From assembly GCF_007827595.1 (NCBI RefSeq), contig NZ_VISR01000005.1:372001-436000 (forward strand): DNA of 64,000 nt, in the 5' to 3' direction. The DNA comes from Streptomyces sp. BK340. Its GTDB lineage: Bacteria > Actinomycetota > Actinomycetes > Streptomycetales > Streptomycetaceae. Under the pieces are notes generated by a model. It had not been told where the DNA came from. It searched no databases and saw nothing but the letters and a program-made list of their open reading frames with translations. The number at the start of each line of letters is the position of its first letter. Positions within the stretch are counted from its first letter, which is position 1. This document shows positions 37,461 to 48,805 of the stretch, one piece after another. The translations under genes were made by a program, and so were the position numbers.

Positions 37461-38198
37461 TCAGTCGTTCAGCGCCACGCCCCTCCAACCCTCGTATCCG
37501 GCCAGCTTCCGGCGCGCACCAAAGCGACCGTCCATCGCGGCGAACAGCGCCCGCTTCCCCCCGGTGGTGCCTAGCGAGCGAGCAAGCACCGGCTCGGCGG
37601 CGCAGAACGCTTCCCAAACGGCAGACGTGCGCACGTGGACGCTGTGTGGCACTGAGCCGAGACGCTTGACCCACTCGGCAGGATCGCGCAGCGGAGCTCG
37701 GAAGGCGTCGAACTGTGAAGCCAGCGATAGGAGGTGAGTCGCGCGGCCGTCGGGCGCCGACAGTATCTCGGACGCCACGGTGTCAAGCGATTGCAGGGTT
37801 TTCAGCGTGAACGGAGCCGGGGGAGTGGTGACGGCGGCAGCGGCATGGCGCAGAGACGCAGCTTCCTGGTGCAGGAGCGCCCGTGCTTGCGCTTCGGCGA
37901 GCAGTGCGTTGGTCTCGATGGTGCCTGCCCGACGCTCCAACTCTGCGCGCCGCTCTCCGGCCTCAATGGCAGGGGCGTAGTACCAGCGAAGTCCGGCGGC
38001 CACGTCCGCCTTCCTCAAAATCCGACTCTCTGTAGTTACGTCCGAGCCTTGCCTTCCCGCTGTCCCCAAGATCGCGAAGCGACGGAGGGCCCACAGGTGA
38101 CCGGAGGTGAACCAAAGGTCACCGTCAGGTGACTCCGTGGACTCACAAAACTCCAGGTCAACAGCAGAATAGGTGAAAGGAGAGATCAATATAAACAT
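37461..38198 (-). CDS. Unknown protein, possibly phage/plasmid derived
   Basis: 245 aa, not recognised. Central part is strongly helical and Ala/Glu rich (IEAGERRAELERRAGTIETN, ALLAEAQARALLHQEAASLR), suggesting a coiled coil at about 78-120. The C-terminal part (VWEAFCAAEPVLARSLGTTG, GRFGARRKLAGYEGWRGVAL) has the look of the winged-helix end of phage or plasmid replication proteins. ATG at 38198 with no convincing ribosome site; later starts are possible. Its 5' region is unusually A/T-rich, supporting acquisition. Confidence 0.55.
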   Translation of the reverse strand: MFILISPFTYSAVDLEFCESTESPDGDLWFTSGHLWALRRFAILGTAGRQGSDVTTESRILRKADVAAGLRWYYAPAIEAGERRAELERRAGTIETNALLAEAQARALLHQEAASLRHAAAAVTTPPAPFTLKTLQSLDTVASEILSAPDGRATHLLSLASQFDAFRAPLRDPAEWVKRLGSVPHSVHVRTSAVWEAFCAAEPVLARSLGTTGGKRALFAAMDGRFGARRKLAGYEGWRGVALND

Positions 38199-38574
38199 CT
38201 ACCGCTGTAGGGCAAACCGAGAACGGTGTCACCATCGTCATTCGTCACCGGCCGACACGATCCACAGGGCCACAATGCCCGTAGGAACGCCCACGGCCCG
38301 TCGCCAGGGGGTTACCGACGACGGACAGTGAACGCGCTCAGGTGCCTACCTGGCTGGTGCCTCTGCCCAGTGCACGGCCACCCGTTCCGCCGTGTTCGCG
38401 TTCCGGCCCCTGCCCACGCTGCGTGCCACGCTCACACGGTCAACGAACAGCGCGAGGAACTCCCGTCGACGCGGAGTCGTCCTCACGCTTCCTTGACTGT
38501 CGGATGTAGGACACTGCGCGCACATGGTCCAGATTAGGGGTCCAGTCGGGGCCCCGTTTGACGAGAGGTGTCAT
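38199..38574. other. Gene-free interval
   Basis: Nothing convincing seen: short frames without ribosome sites or protein-like features. It marks the right edge of the 35.5-38.2 kb insertion before conserved genes resume. Confidence 0.45.
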
Positions 38575-38904
38575 GTGCCTAGCGTAGTAAAAATCAACGT
38601 GCTGACCGTCCCCGCCGAGCAGCGGGAGGTCCTGGAGAAGCGGTTCGCCTCGCGAGCCCACGCCGTGGAGAACTCCGACGGGTTCGAGTGGTTCGAACTG
38701 CTGCGGCCCGTCGAGGGGACCGACACCTACCTCGTGTACACGCGGTGGCGGGACGAGGAGTCGTTCCAGGCGTGGATGGAGGGGCCGATGAAGGCCGCGC
38801 ACCAGGGTGGCGGTGAGGGCGCCGAGCGGCCCAGGCCCGCTGCCTCCGGCTCCACCCTGTGGTCCTTCGAGGTCGTGCAGCAGGCGGGTCCCAAGGGCGC
38901 CTGA
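38575..38904 (+). CDS. Antibiotic-biosynthesis-monooxygenase (ABM) domain protein
   Basis: 109 aa, one ferredoxin-like ABM domain: VVKINVLTVPAEQREVLEKR, ENSDGFEWFELLRPVEG, YLVYTRWRDEESFQAWMEGP. The family includes heme-degrading and quinone-forming monooxygenases; an HxxN pattern for heme is not obvious. GTG at 38575 with GAGAGGTG 3-4 nt upstream. Followed by a strong terminator and the convergent Fe-S oxidoreductase gene. Confidence 0.85.
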   Translation: MPSVVKINVLTVPAEQREVLEKRFASRAHAVENSDGFEWFELLRPVEGTDTYLVYTRWRDEESFQAWMEGPMKAAHQGGGEGAERPRPAASGSTLWSFEVVQQAGPKGA

Positions 38905-38919
38905 GCGAGCCGCGGACAC

Positions 38920-38958
38920 GACGGCGCCCCCTGCCTGTGCGGGTCAGGGGGCGCCGTC
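38920..38958. terminator. Bidirectional terminator
   Basis: GACGGCGCCCCCTG / CAGGGGGCGCCGTC, 14-bp perfect arms with 11-nt loop, between two convergent genes. Confidence 0.8.
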
Positions 38959-38999
38959 GGGCTTTCAGGGGCCGCTCGATGCCGGCCTCCGAGGGGCCG

Positions 39000-41267
39000 T
39001 TACTTCACCGGCTCCGGCTCCGGCTCGCTCTCGGTCTCCGGCTCGCCCGCCGGGTCGACCGGCGTCTTGACGGACTCCAGGAGCAGCTGGGCCACGTCCA
39101 CGACCTGGATGGACTCCTTGGCCTTGCCGTCGTTCTTCTTGCCGTTGACCGAGTCGGTCAGCATGACGAGGCAGAACGGGCAGGCGGTCGAGACGATGTC
39201 GGGGTTGAGGGAGAGGGCCTCGTCGACGCGCTCGTTGTTGATGCGCTTGCCGATCCGCTCCTCCATCCACATCCGCGCGCCACCGGCGCCACAGCAGAAG
39301 CCGCGCTCCTTGTGGCGGTGCATCTCCTCGTTGCGCAGGCCCGGGACCTTGCCGATGATCTCGCGCGGGGGCGTGTAGATCTTGTTGTGGCGGCCCAGGT
39401 AGCACGGGTCGTGGTACGTGATGATGCCCTCGACCGGGGTCACCGGGATCAGCTTGCCCTCGTCCACCAGGTGCTGCAGCAGCTGGGTGTGGTGGATGAC
39501 CTCGTAGTCGCCGCCGAGCTGCGGGTACTCGTTGCCGATCGTGTTGAGGCAGTGCGGGCAGGTCGCGACGATCTTCTTCGCCGACTTCGGCTTCTTGGTC
39601 GACTCGTCCTCGTCGTCCTCGCCGAAGGCCATGTTCAGCGCGGCCACGTTCTCCATGCCGAGCTCCTGGAACAGGGGCTCGTTGCCGAGGCGGCGGGCGG
39701 AGTCACCGGTGCACTTCTCGTCGCCGCCCATGATCGCGAACTTCACGCCCGCGATGTGGAGCAGCTCGGCGAAGGCCTTCGTGGTCTTCTTGGCGCGGTC
39801 CTCGAGGGCGCCGGCGCAGCCGACCCAGTACAGGTACTCGACCTCGGTGAGGTCCTCGATGTCCTTGCCGACGACCGGGACCTCGAAGTCGACCTCCTTG
39901 GTCCACTCGAGGCGCTGCTTCTTGGCCAGGCCCCAGGGGTTGCCCTTCTTCTCCAGGTTCTTGAGCATCGTGCCCGCCTCGGACGGGAACGCGGACTCGA
40001 TCATCACCTGGTAGCGGCGCATGTCGACGATGTGGTCGACGTGCTCGATGTCCACCGGGCACTGCTCGACGCAGGCACCACAGGTGGTGCAGGACCACAG
40101 GACGTCCGGGTCGATGACGCCGTTCTCCTCGGCGGTGCCGATCAGCGGGCGCTCGGCCTCGGCCAGGGCCGCGGCCGGCACACCGGCCAGCTGCTCCTCG
40201 GACGCTTTCTCCTCGCCCTCCACGGTCTTGCCGCCACCCGCGAGCAGGTAGGGCGCCTTGGCGTGGGCGTTGTCGCGCAGCGACATGATCAGGAGCTTCG
40301 GGGACAGCGGCTTGCCGGTGTTCCAGGCCGGGCACTGCGACTGGCAGCGGCCGCACTCGGTGCAGGTGGAGAAGTCCAGCAGGCCCTTCCAGGAGAACTG
40401 CTCGACCTGGGAGACACCGAAGACGTCGTCGTCACCGGGGTCGGTGAAGTCGATCGGCTTGCCGCCGGAGGTCATCGGGAGCAGCGCGCCCAGCGCGGTC
40501 TCGCCCTTGGCGTTCCGCTTGAACCAGATGTTCGGGAAGGCCAGGAAGCGGTGCCAGGCGACACCCATGTCGGTCTTCAGGGCGACCGTGATCATCCAGA
40601 TGAAGGAGGTCGCGATCTTCAGGCCCGCGAAGAAGTAGGTGAGGTTCTGGAGCGTGGAGACGTCCATGCCCTTCAGCCACGACACCACCGGGTACGAGAT
40701 GAAGAAGGACGCCTCGTAGCTGTCGACGTGGTGCTGTGCCCCCTCGAGCGCGTGCAGCATGAAGATGCAGACGCCGACGATGAGGATGACGGCCTCGACG
40801 AAGTAGGCCTGGCCGAAGTTGGACCCGGCGAAGCGGGACTTGCGGCCCGGGCTGCGCGGGTGGCTCAGCTGGCGGATGACGATCAGGGCCAGGATGCCGA
40901 GCACCGTCATCGTGCCGATGAACTCGACGAAGACGTTGTACGGCGCCCAGTCGCCGATGACCGGCAGGATCCAGTCGGCCTGGAACAGCTGGCCGATGGC
41001 GTTGACGATCGTCAGCAGCAGGGAGAAGAAGCCCACCGCCACGAACCAGTGCGCGACACCGACGATGCCCCAGCGGTTCATCCGGGTGTGGCCGAGGAAC
41101 TCCCTGACCACGGTGACGGTGCGCTGCACGGGCTCGTCGGTGCGGGTGCCCGCGGGCACGTTCTGGCCGAGCCGCATGAAGTTGTAGATCTGGAGGAGGG
41201 CGCGGGCGAAGAGGGCCACGCCGACCACGATCAGAACCAGCGACACGATGATCGCGGCGAGTTGCAT
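39000..41267 (-). CDS. Membrane-bound heterodisulfide-reductase-like Fe-S protein
   Basis: 755 aa. N-terminal half has about five transmembrane helices (1-260) of nitrate-reductase-gamma type. Two 4Fe-4S motifs follow: CTECGRCQSQCP and CTTCGACVEQCP (about 305 and 406). Two CCG domains carry CPHCLNTIGNEYP, HDPCYLGRHN, FCCGAGGARMW and CPFC. An electron-transfer oxidoreductase at the membrane; in actinobacteria this family is ubiquitous but its partner is not settled. Acidic Pro/Glu tail. ATG at 41267 with GAGGAGCC upstream. Monocistronic. Confidence 0.9.
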   Translation of the reverse strand: MQLAAIIVSLVLIVVGVALFARALLQIYNFMRLGQNVPAGTRTDEPVQRTVTVVREFLGHTRMNRWGIVGVAHWFVAVGFFSLLLTIVNAIGQLFQADWILPVIGDWAPYNVFVEFIGTMTVLGILALIVIRQLSHPRSPGRKSRFAGSNFGQAYFVEAVILIVGVCIFMLHALEGAQHHVDSYEASFFISYPVVSWLKGMDVSTLQNLTYFFAGLKIATSFIWMITVALKTDMGVAWHRFLAFPNIWFKRNAKGETALGALLPMTSGGKPIDFTDPGDDDVFGVSQVEQFSWKGLLDFSTCTECGRCQSQCPAWNTGKPLSPKLLIMSLRDNAHAKAPYLLAGGGKTVEGEEKASEEQLAGVPAAALAEAERPLIGTAEENGVIDPDVLWSCTTCGACVEQCPVDIEHVDHIVDMRRYQVMIESAFPSEAGTMLKNLEKKGNPWGLAKKQRLEWTKEVDFEVPVVGKDIEDLTEVEYLYWVGCAGALEDRAKKTTKAFAELLHIAGVKFAIMGGDEKCTGDSARRLGNEPLFQELGMENVAALNMAFGEDDEDESTKKPKSAKKIVATCPHCLNTIGNEYPQLGGDYEVIHHTQLLQHLVDEGKLIPVTPVEGIITYHDPCYLGRHNKIYTPPREIIGKVPGLRNEEMHRHKERGFCCGAGGARMWMEERIGKRINNERVDEALSLNPDIVSTACPFCLVMLTDSVNGKKNDGKAKESIQVVDVAQLLLESVKTPVDPAGEPETESEPEPEPVK

Positions 41268-41461
41268 TTCGGGGCTCCTCGGGCCTGCGAGGGACATTAC
41301 TAAGCGGTAACTTATGCAGTCCGTTCGAGACTACCCGCATCTTTACTCGCACTGTAGCCAGGGCCGGGGTGATCTGGGTCGCTGAGGGGGGCCTGAGCGG
41401 GCCAGGCAATCGGATCGTGTTATTCATACCGAATTGCTACATTCGCGCCTAACTTAGACCC

Positions 41462-42481
41462 GTGCTATACGGGATCGCCGCGGCCTCCGCCGCCCTACTC
41501 CTCACCGCCGTGCTCGCGGCGCTGCTCCGGGTGCCCGCCCTGCGTGCGGGCATCGTCGACCGGCGGCGGCAGCGGCCCCTGCCGGTGCCCGGAGGGGTGG
41601 CCGTCGTGGTCGTCACCTGTCTGGTGGCATGGGCGGGGGTGTGGACGAAGGTCGCCCCGTTGGGGCAGGGGGTCGGCCGGCTGCTCGTCGCCGGCGCCGG
41701 GGTCGCCGTGCTGGGGCTGGTCGCCGACGTGTGGCGACTGCGCCCGCGGGTGCTGGTCGCCGGCACGGCTGTGGCGGCGGCCTGCGTGGTGCCGTACGAC
41801 GAGACGGGCCTGTGGGGCGGGATCCTGGCCGTGGCCTGGATCGTCTTCGTCTCCCTCGCCTTCAAGGGGCTCGACCACGCCGACGGGCTGGCGGGCACGG
41901 TCGGGGTGGTCACCGCCTTCGGGGCGGGCGCCTGTGCCGCCGCCGAGGTGATGGACGGGCTCGCGGTGCTGCTGAGCGTCTTCGCGGCCGCCCTCACCGG
42001 CTTCCTGATGCACAACTGGCATCCCGCGAGGGTGGGAATGGGGGCCTGCGGCTCGCTGTTCACCGGGTTCCTGCTCTCCTCGGCCGCCGTCTTCACCCGC
42101 GCGGGCTACGCGCTCGGGCCGACCGCGGGTGTGCTGTTCTGCCTCGGTGCCGTGGCCGCCGCCGACGTCCTGCTCGTGGTCCTCGCGCGCGGGACGAGCC
42201 GCCGGCCGCTGCTCAGGCGCGGACCGGACCATCTCGCGCACCGGCTGCGGCGGCTCGGGCTCACCCCGCCGGGGGCCGTCGTGCTGCTCGGCGCCGGTTC
42301 CTTCTCCACGGTGCTCGTAGGGGTGCTCGTGCATGCCGGGTGGACGGGGGAGGGGGCTGTGCTGTGGGTGGCCGGTGGGGCGGTCCTCGCCGTTCTCGTA
42401 CTCCTTCGCATCCCTGTCCAGCAGTCCCGGCGGACGGAATCGACGCAGGTCAGAGGCCAGTTGCGTGTAAGGAACGGATAA
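41462..42481 (+). CDS. MraY/WecA-like membrane protein, catalytic Asp lost
   Basis: 339 aa, about 10 transmembrane helices. It resembles polyprenyl-phosphate phospho-sugar transferases: DHADGLAG (138-145) equals the DNxDGLAG motif and HNWHPARVGMGACGS (184-198) equals N..PA..FMGDTGS. The Asp of the MGDxGS motif, needed for catalysis in MraY, is Ala195 here, so it may be inactive or altered. The GTG start has TAACTT 7 nt upstream (leaderless). Immediately upstream of the dnaK operon. Confidence 0.75.
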   Translation: MLYGIAAASAALLLTAVLAALLRVPALRAGIVDRRRQRPLPVPGGVAVVVVTCLVAWAGVWTKVAPLGQGVGRLLVAGAGVAVLGLVADVWRLRPRVLVAGTAVAAACVVPYDETGLWGGILAVAWIVFVSLAFKGLDHADGLAGTVGVVTAFGAGACAAAEVMDGLAVLLSVFAAALTGFLMHNWHPARVGMGACGSLFTGFLLSSAAVFTRAGYALGPTAGVLFCLGAVAAADVLLVVLARGTSRRPLLRRGPDHLAHRLRRLGLTPPGAVVLLGAGSFSTVLVGVLVHAGWTGEGAVLWVAGGAVLAVLVLLRIPVQQSRRTESTQVRGQLRVRNG

Positions 42482-42483
42482 GA

Positions 42484-45085
<2,602 letters not shown>

Positions 45086-45121
45086 CGTAATCACCGAAGA
45101 CAGGAAGGAGGGACGTCGGGG

Positions 45122-46288
45122 ATGAGCACCAAGGACTTCATCGAGAAGGACTACTACAAGGTCCTCGGCGTCCCCAAGGACGCCACCGAGGCCGAGATCA
45201 AGAAGGCGTACCGGAAGCTCGCCCGCGAGTTCCACCCGGACGCCAACAAGGGCAACGCCAAGGCCGAGGAGCGCTTCAAGGAGATCTCCGAGGCGAACGA
45301 CGTCCTGGGCGACCCCAAGAAGCGCAAGGAGTACGACGAGGCACGCGCCCTGTTCGGCAACGGCGGCTTCCGCCCCGGGCCGGGCGCCGGCGGCTCCTTC
45401 AACTTCGATCTGGGCGACCTCTTCGGGGGCAACGCGCAGAGCGGGGGCGGCTTCGGCGGTGGCATCGGTGACGTCTTCGGGGGCCTGTTCAACCGCGGCG
45501 GGACCACGGGCACCCGTACCCAGCCGCGGCGCGGCCAGGACATCGAGTCCGAGGTCACGCTGAGCTTCACGGAGGCCATCGAGGGCGCCACGGTGCCCCT
45601 GCGGATGTCCTCCCAGGCGCCGTGCAAGGCCTGCTCCGGCACCGGCGACAAGAACGGCACACCGCGGGTGTGCCCGACCTGTGTCGGCACCGGGCAGGTC
45701 GCGCGGGGCTCGGGCGGCGGCTTCTCGCTGACCGACCCCTGCCCCGACTGCAAGGGCCGCGGCCTGATCGCCGAGCACCCCTGCCTGGAGTGCAAGGGCA
45801 GCGGCCGGGCCAAGTCGTCGCGCACGATGCAGGTCCGCATCCCTGCGGGCGTCACCGACGGGCAGCGGATCCGGCTGCGCGGCAAGGGCGCGCCCGGCGA
45901 GCGGGGCGGACCGGCGGGCGACCTGTACGTGATGGTCCATGTCGGCGAGCACCCGGTGTTCGGGCGCAAGGGCGACAACCTCACCGTCACCGTGCCGGTC
46001 ACGTTCGCCGAGGCGGCTCTCGGCGGCGAGGTGCGGGTCCCCACCCTCGGCGGCCCCGCCGTCACCCTGAAGCTGCCGCCCGGCACCCCCAACGGCCGCA
46101 CCATGCGGGCCCGGGGCAAGGGCGCGGTCCGCAAGGACGGCACCCGTGGCGACCTCCTGGTCACCGTCGAGGTGAGTGTCCCGAAGGACGTCTCGGGGAA
46201 GGCTCGTGACGCGTTGGAGGCGTATCGCGAGGCGACCGCGGACGAGGACCCGCGGGCGGAGCTGTTCGAGGCCGCGAAGGGAGAATGA
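45122..46288 (+). CDS. dnaJ: Co-chaperone DnaJ (type I)
   Basis: 388 aa. J domain with HPD in REFHPDANKG (residues 39-41), Gly/Phe-rich region, and four zinc-finger repeats CKACSGTG, CPTCVGTG, CPDCKGRG and CLECKGSG (about 165-235), then the C-terminal substrate domain. Delivers clients to DnaK and stimulates its ATPase. ATG at 45122 with AAGGAGG 9 nt upstream, 36 bp after grpE. Third gene of the operon. Confidence 0.96.
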   Translation: MSTKDFIEKDYYKVLGVPKDATEAEIKKAYRKLAREFHPDANKGNAKAEERFKEISEANDVLGDPKKRKEYDEARALFGNGGFRPGPGAGGSFNFDLGDLFGGNAQSGGGFGGGIGDVFGGLFNRGGTTGTRTQPRRGQDIESEVTLSFTEAIEGATVPLRMSSQAPCKACSGTGDKNGTPRVCPTCVGTGQVARGSGGGFSLTDPCPDCKGRGLIAEHPCLECKGSGRAKSSRTMQVRIPAGVTDGQRIRLRGKGAPGERGGPAGDLYVMVHVGEHPVFGRKGDNLTVTVPVTFAEAALGGEVRVPTLGGPAVTLKLPPGTPNGRTMRARGKGAVRKDGTRGDLLVTVEVSVPKDVSGKARDALEAYREATADEDPRAELFEAAKGE

Positions 46289-46293
46289 GAGTG

Positions 46294-46743
46294 ATGGACG
46301 GCCGTCGGCGCAACCCGTACGAACTGACCGAGGAGACCCCGGTCTACGTCATCTCGGTCGCGGCCCAGCTCTCCGGACTCCACCCGCAGACGCTGCGTCA
46401 GTACGACCGCCTGGGTCTGGTCTCCCCCGACCGCACGGCCGGCCGGGGCCGCCGCTACTCGGCCCGTGACATCGAGCTGCTCCGCCAGGTGCAGGCGCTG
46501 TCGCAGGACGAGGGCATCAACCTGGCCGGCATCAAGCGGATCATCGAACTGGAGAACCAGGTCATCGCGCTCCAGTCCCGCGTCGCGGAGCTGGAGGCGG
46601 CCCTGGACGGTGCGGCGGCCGCGATGCAGCAGCGCGAGGCCGCCGTCCACGCCTCCTACCGTCGCGACCTGGTCCCGTATCAGGAGGTCCAGCAGACCAG
46701 CGCGCTGGTGGTGTGGCGGCCGAAGCGGCAGCAGAACGACTGA
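46294..46743 (+). CDS. hspR: Heat-shock repressor HspR
   Basis: 149 aa MerR-type regulator: PVYVISVAAQLSGLHPQTLR then QYDRLGLVSPDRTAGRGRRY at about 15-55, a C-terminal helix and a tail QTSALVVWRPKR typical of actinobacterial HspR, which needs DnaK to bind HAIR sites. The ATG at 46294 (MDGRRRNPYEL) follows AGAATGAGAG; an ATG at 46285 overlapping the dnaJ stop is an alternative. Closes a feedback loop with the HAIR sites upstream of dnaK. Confidence 0.95.
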   Translation: MDGRRRNPYELTEETPVYVISVAAQLSGLHPQTLRQYDRLGLVSPDRTAGRGRRYSARDIELLRQVQALSQDEGINLAGIKRIIELENQVIALQSRVAELEAALDGAAAAMQQREAAVHASYRRDLVPYQEVQQTSALVVWRPKRQQND

Positions 46744-46760
46744 GCGTCTGTGACAGCTGA

Positions 46761-46785
46761 GAGGGGCCCGGATTCCGGGCCCCTC
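46761..46785. terminator. Terminator of the dnaK operon
   Basis: GAGGGGCCCGG / CCGGGCCCCTC with 3-nt loop, 17 bp after the hspR stop and before the convergent Fn3 gene. Confidence 0.8.
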
Positions 46786-46811
46786 TCACGTGCTCGGCGT
46801 GTTCGGAGTGT

Positions 46812-48509
46812 TCAGGGCGCGAGGGAGGCCCAGTCGGCGCCGGGTGCGGACTCGGTGCCGTCGGGCTGCAGGGCGGTCACCCGGTAGAAGTGGGTGGTGC
46901 CCCTGGCGGCGCCGGTGTCCTGGTAGGAGCTGTCCGTCGTGGCCGCCAGCTTCTCGTACGCCCTGGTGTCCGGGTTCCAGCGGTAGACCTGGTAGCCGGT
47001 GGCGTCCGCCACGGCGTTCCAGGCCAGCGCGACTCCGGTTCCCTCGGCGGTCGCCGACAGCCGGACCGGCGAGCCCCCGGGCGTCGGCTCGCCCGGCGTC
47101 ATGTCCAGCTCGGCGACGGTCACGGCCTCGGCCGGGCCGTTCCACTTGATCGCGGAGTTGCCCTGGTCGTCCACGGCGTCGACGAAGAAGCAGACCTCGT
47201 CGCCGTCCGGGAGCGTGGTGTAGTCGTAGGACGTCGTGCCGGGGGAGACGTAGTCCGCGGTGCCGCCCCAGCAGACCTGGTCGCCCGGGTCGCCCAGCAC
47301 CTCGCCCCGGTGGATCTCGTAGTACTTCAGGTCCGTGGCGGGGCTCCTGTCCCAGTCCAGGTGGAAGCCGTACTCGGTCGGGGTGACGTTCAGCCCGGTG
47401 ACGAGGGCGGGCGGGTCGTTGTCCCAGATCTTGCCGTACCCGGGCTCGGACCGGGCGGACTCGTTGCCCGCCGCGTCGACCGCCGAGACGCGGTAGTAGT
47501 AGACGACCTTCTCGGCGGCCGAGGTGTCCAGGTAGGAGAGCTGGTCCGTGGTGCCGAGCGCGGTGTACGTGCCGTTCTCGCTCGCCGCCCGGAAGACGCG
47601 GTAGGACACCGCGCCCGTGACCCTGTCCCAGACGACCTTCAGCCCGCCCGTGCTGTCGGCCGGACCGAAATGGCCCCCGGCGCTCACGTTGGCCGGCGCG
47701 TCGGGCGCCACCCGGTCGACGGTGGTCACCGCCTGGTCCGCGGTGCCCGCCGACTCGTTGCCGGCCCGGTCGTAGGCGCGGACCTCGTAGTAGTACGTCT
47801 CGCCCGTCTTCGGGAGGGTGGCGTCGGTGTACGAGGTGGAGGTCGTCGTCGCGAGCGGCTTGCTGCCGAACGACATGCCCTTCAGCCGCCGGTAGACCCG
47901 GTACCCCGCGAGGTCCATCTCCTTGTTCTTGGTCCAGCTCGGCTTCGCCCTGCCGGTCGCCGTGTCGTACGACACCGAAGTCCCCGTCGGGACGAGGGGC
48001 TTGACCTTGTCGTCGGCGGCCGAGAGCCGGGGCAGGTACGAGAAGGCGACGTCGGCGGTGCCGGTCCAGTTGACGTAGTCGACGCGCAGCGTGTGCCTGC
48101 CGGACGGGATCGTGACGTCGACGGACTTGCTCTGGTCGGTCGAGACGTTCTTCCAGATGTCCACCTTGCGCACGCCGTCCAGGTACACCCGCACCCCGTC
48201 CTGGGTGCTGACCGGCAGCGAGAACGGCCCGCCGGAACCGAAGTCCCGGGTCACGCTCCAGCGCACGCCGAAGTTGTCCCTGGGCAGGCCGGTGGCCGGG
48301 GCGCCCGTGCCCCAGTGCTCGGAGATCCCGGAGTCGCAGTCCGTCTTCTTCGGGGCGCCGGAGAAAGTGGTGTTCGCGTAGAACATCCGGATGTACGAGG
48401 GTGACGGGCAACTCGGGGCGGCGGAAGCGGCGGTGGTGGCCGTGCTCAGCAGGGCGCCGGTTGCGGAGAGCACGACGGCCGTGGTCGTCGTGCGTCTGGC
48501 TGGGTTCAT
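46812..48509 (-). CDS. Secreted PA14 / fibronectin-III protein
   Basis: 565 aa. Signal peptide about 1-31. A PA14-like sugar-binding domain at about 35-160 (WGTGAPATGLPRDNFGVRWS, VRVYLDGVRKVDIW, HTLRVDYVNWTGTADVAFSY). Four Fn3 repeats follow (YRVYRRLKGM...YYYEVRAYDRAGNESA and similar). No enzyme domain. Probably a cell-surface or extracellular adhesive protein. ATG at 48509 with GAGGACC upstream. Convergent with the dnaK operon. Confidence 0.85.
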   Translation of the reverse strand: MNPARRTTTTAVVLSATGALLSTATTAASAAPSCPSPSYIRMFYANTTFSGAPKKTDCDSGISEHWGTGAPATGLPRDNFGVRWSVTRDFGSGGPFSLPVSTQDGVRVYLDGVRKVDIWKNVSTDQSKSVDVTIPSGRHTLRVDYVNWTGTADVAFSYLPRLSAADDKVKPLVPTGTSVSYDTATGRAKPSWTKNKEMDLAGYRVYRRLKGMSFGSKPLATTTSTSYTDATLPKTGETYYYEVRAYDRAGNESAGTADQAVTTVDRVAPDAPANVSAGGHFGPADSTGGLKVVWDRVTGAVSYRVFRAASENGTYTALGTTDQLSYLDTSAAEKVVYYYRVSAVDAAGNESARSEPGYGKIWDNDPPALVTGLNVTPTEYGFHLDWDRSPATDLKYYEIHRGEVLGDPGDQVCWGGTADYVSPGTTSYDYTTLPDGDEVCFFVDAVDDQGNSAIKWNGPAEAVTVAELDMTPGEPTPGGSPVRLSATAEGTGVALAWNAVADATGYQVYRWNPDTRAYEKLAATTDSSYQDTGAARGTTHFYRVTALQPDGTESAPGADWASLAP

Positions 48510-48805
48510 TCGGTCCTCTGCTCGAGTCGGGGGAACGGTGTGCGACCGCCGGTGATCACGACTCGCGGGGATTGCCATTGGTTGTGCGGATCTTTGCCTC
48601 CCTGTGAACTCCGTTTGAATGGAGGGTCCGTAAAGAGTGTTTGGAGATGATTCCGCTCCTCCTTCACAGGTGCAGCGGAGCGTGCTGTTGCGCACTCGTT
48701 AAGTAGTTCCGCTTGACGCCGGGTAGCGGCTCCGCGTTGTCTTTTCAGACACCTGGGTCGTAAAGCAGCACCCACGTCCGGAACGCACCTGAAGTGAGCC
48801 CTCGA

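Noticed and set aside
38226..38537. Plus-strand frame of about 100 codons before the ABM gene
   Set aside because: No ribosome site, no recognisable protein features, and it runs through the ABM promoter region.
38859..41303. An 814-codon open frame on the plus strand
   Set aside because: It is the antisense of the Fe-S oxidoreductase gene, whose motifs on the minus strand are unmistakable. Long antisense frames are a by-product of high third-position GC.
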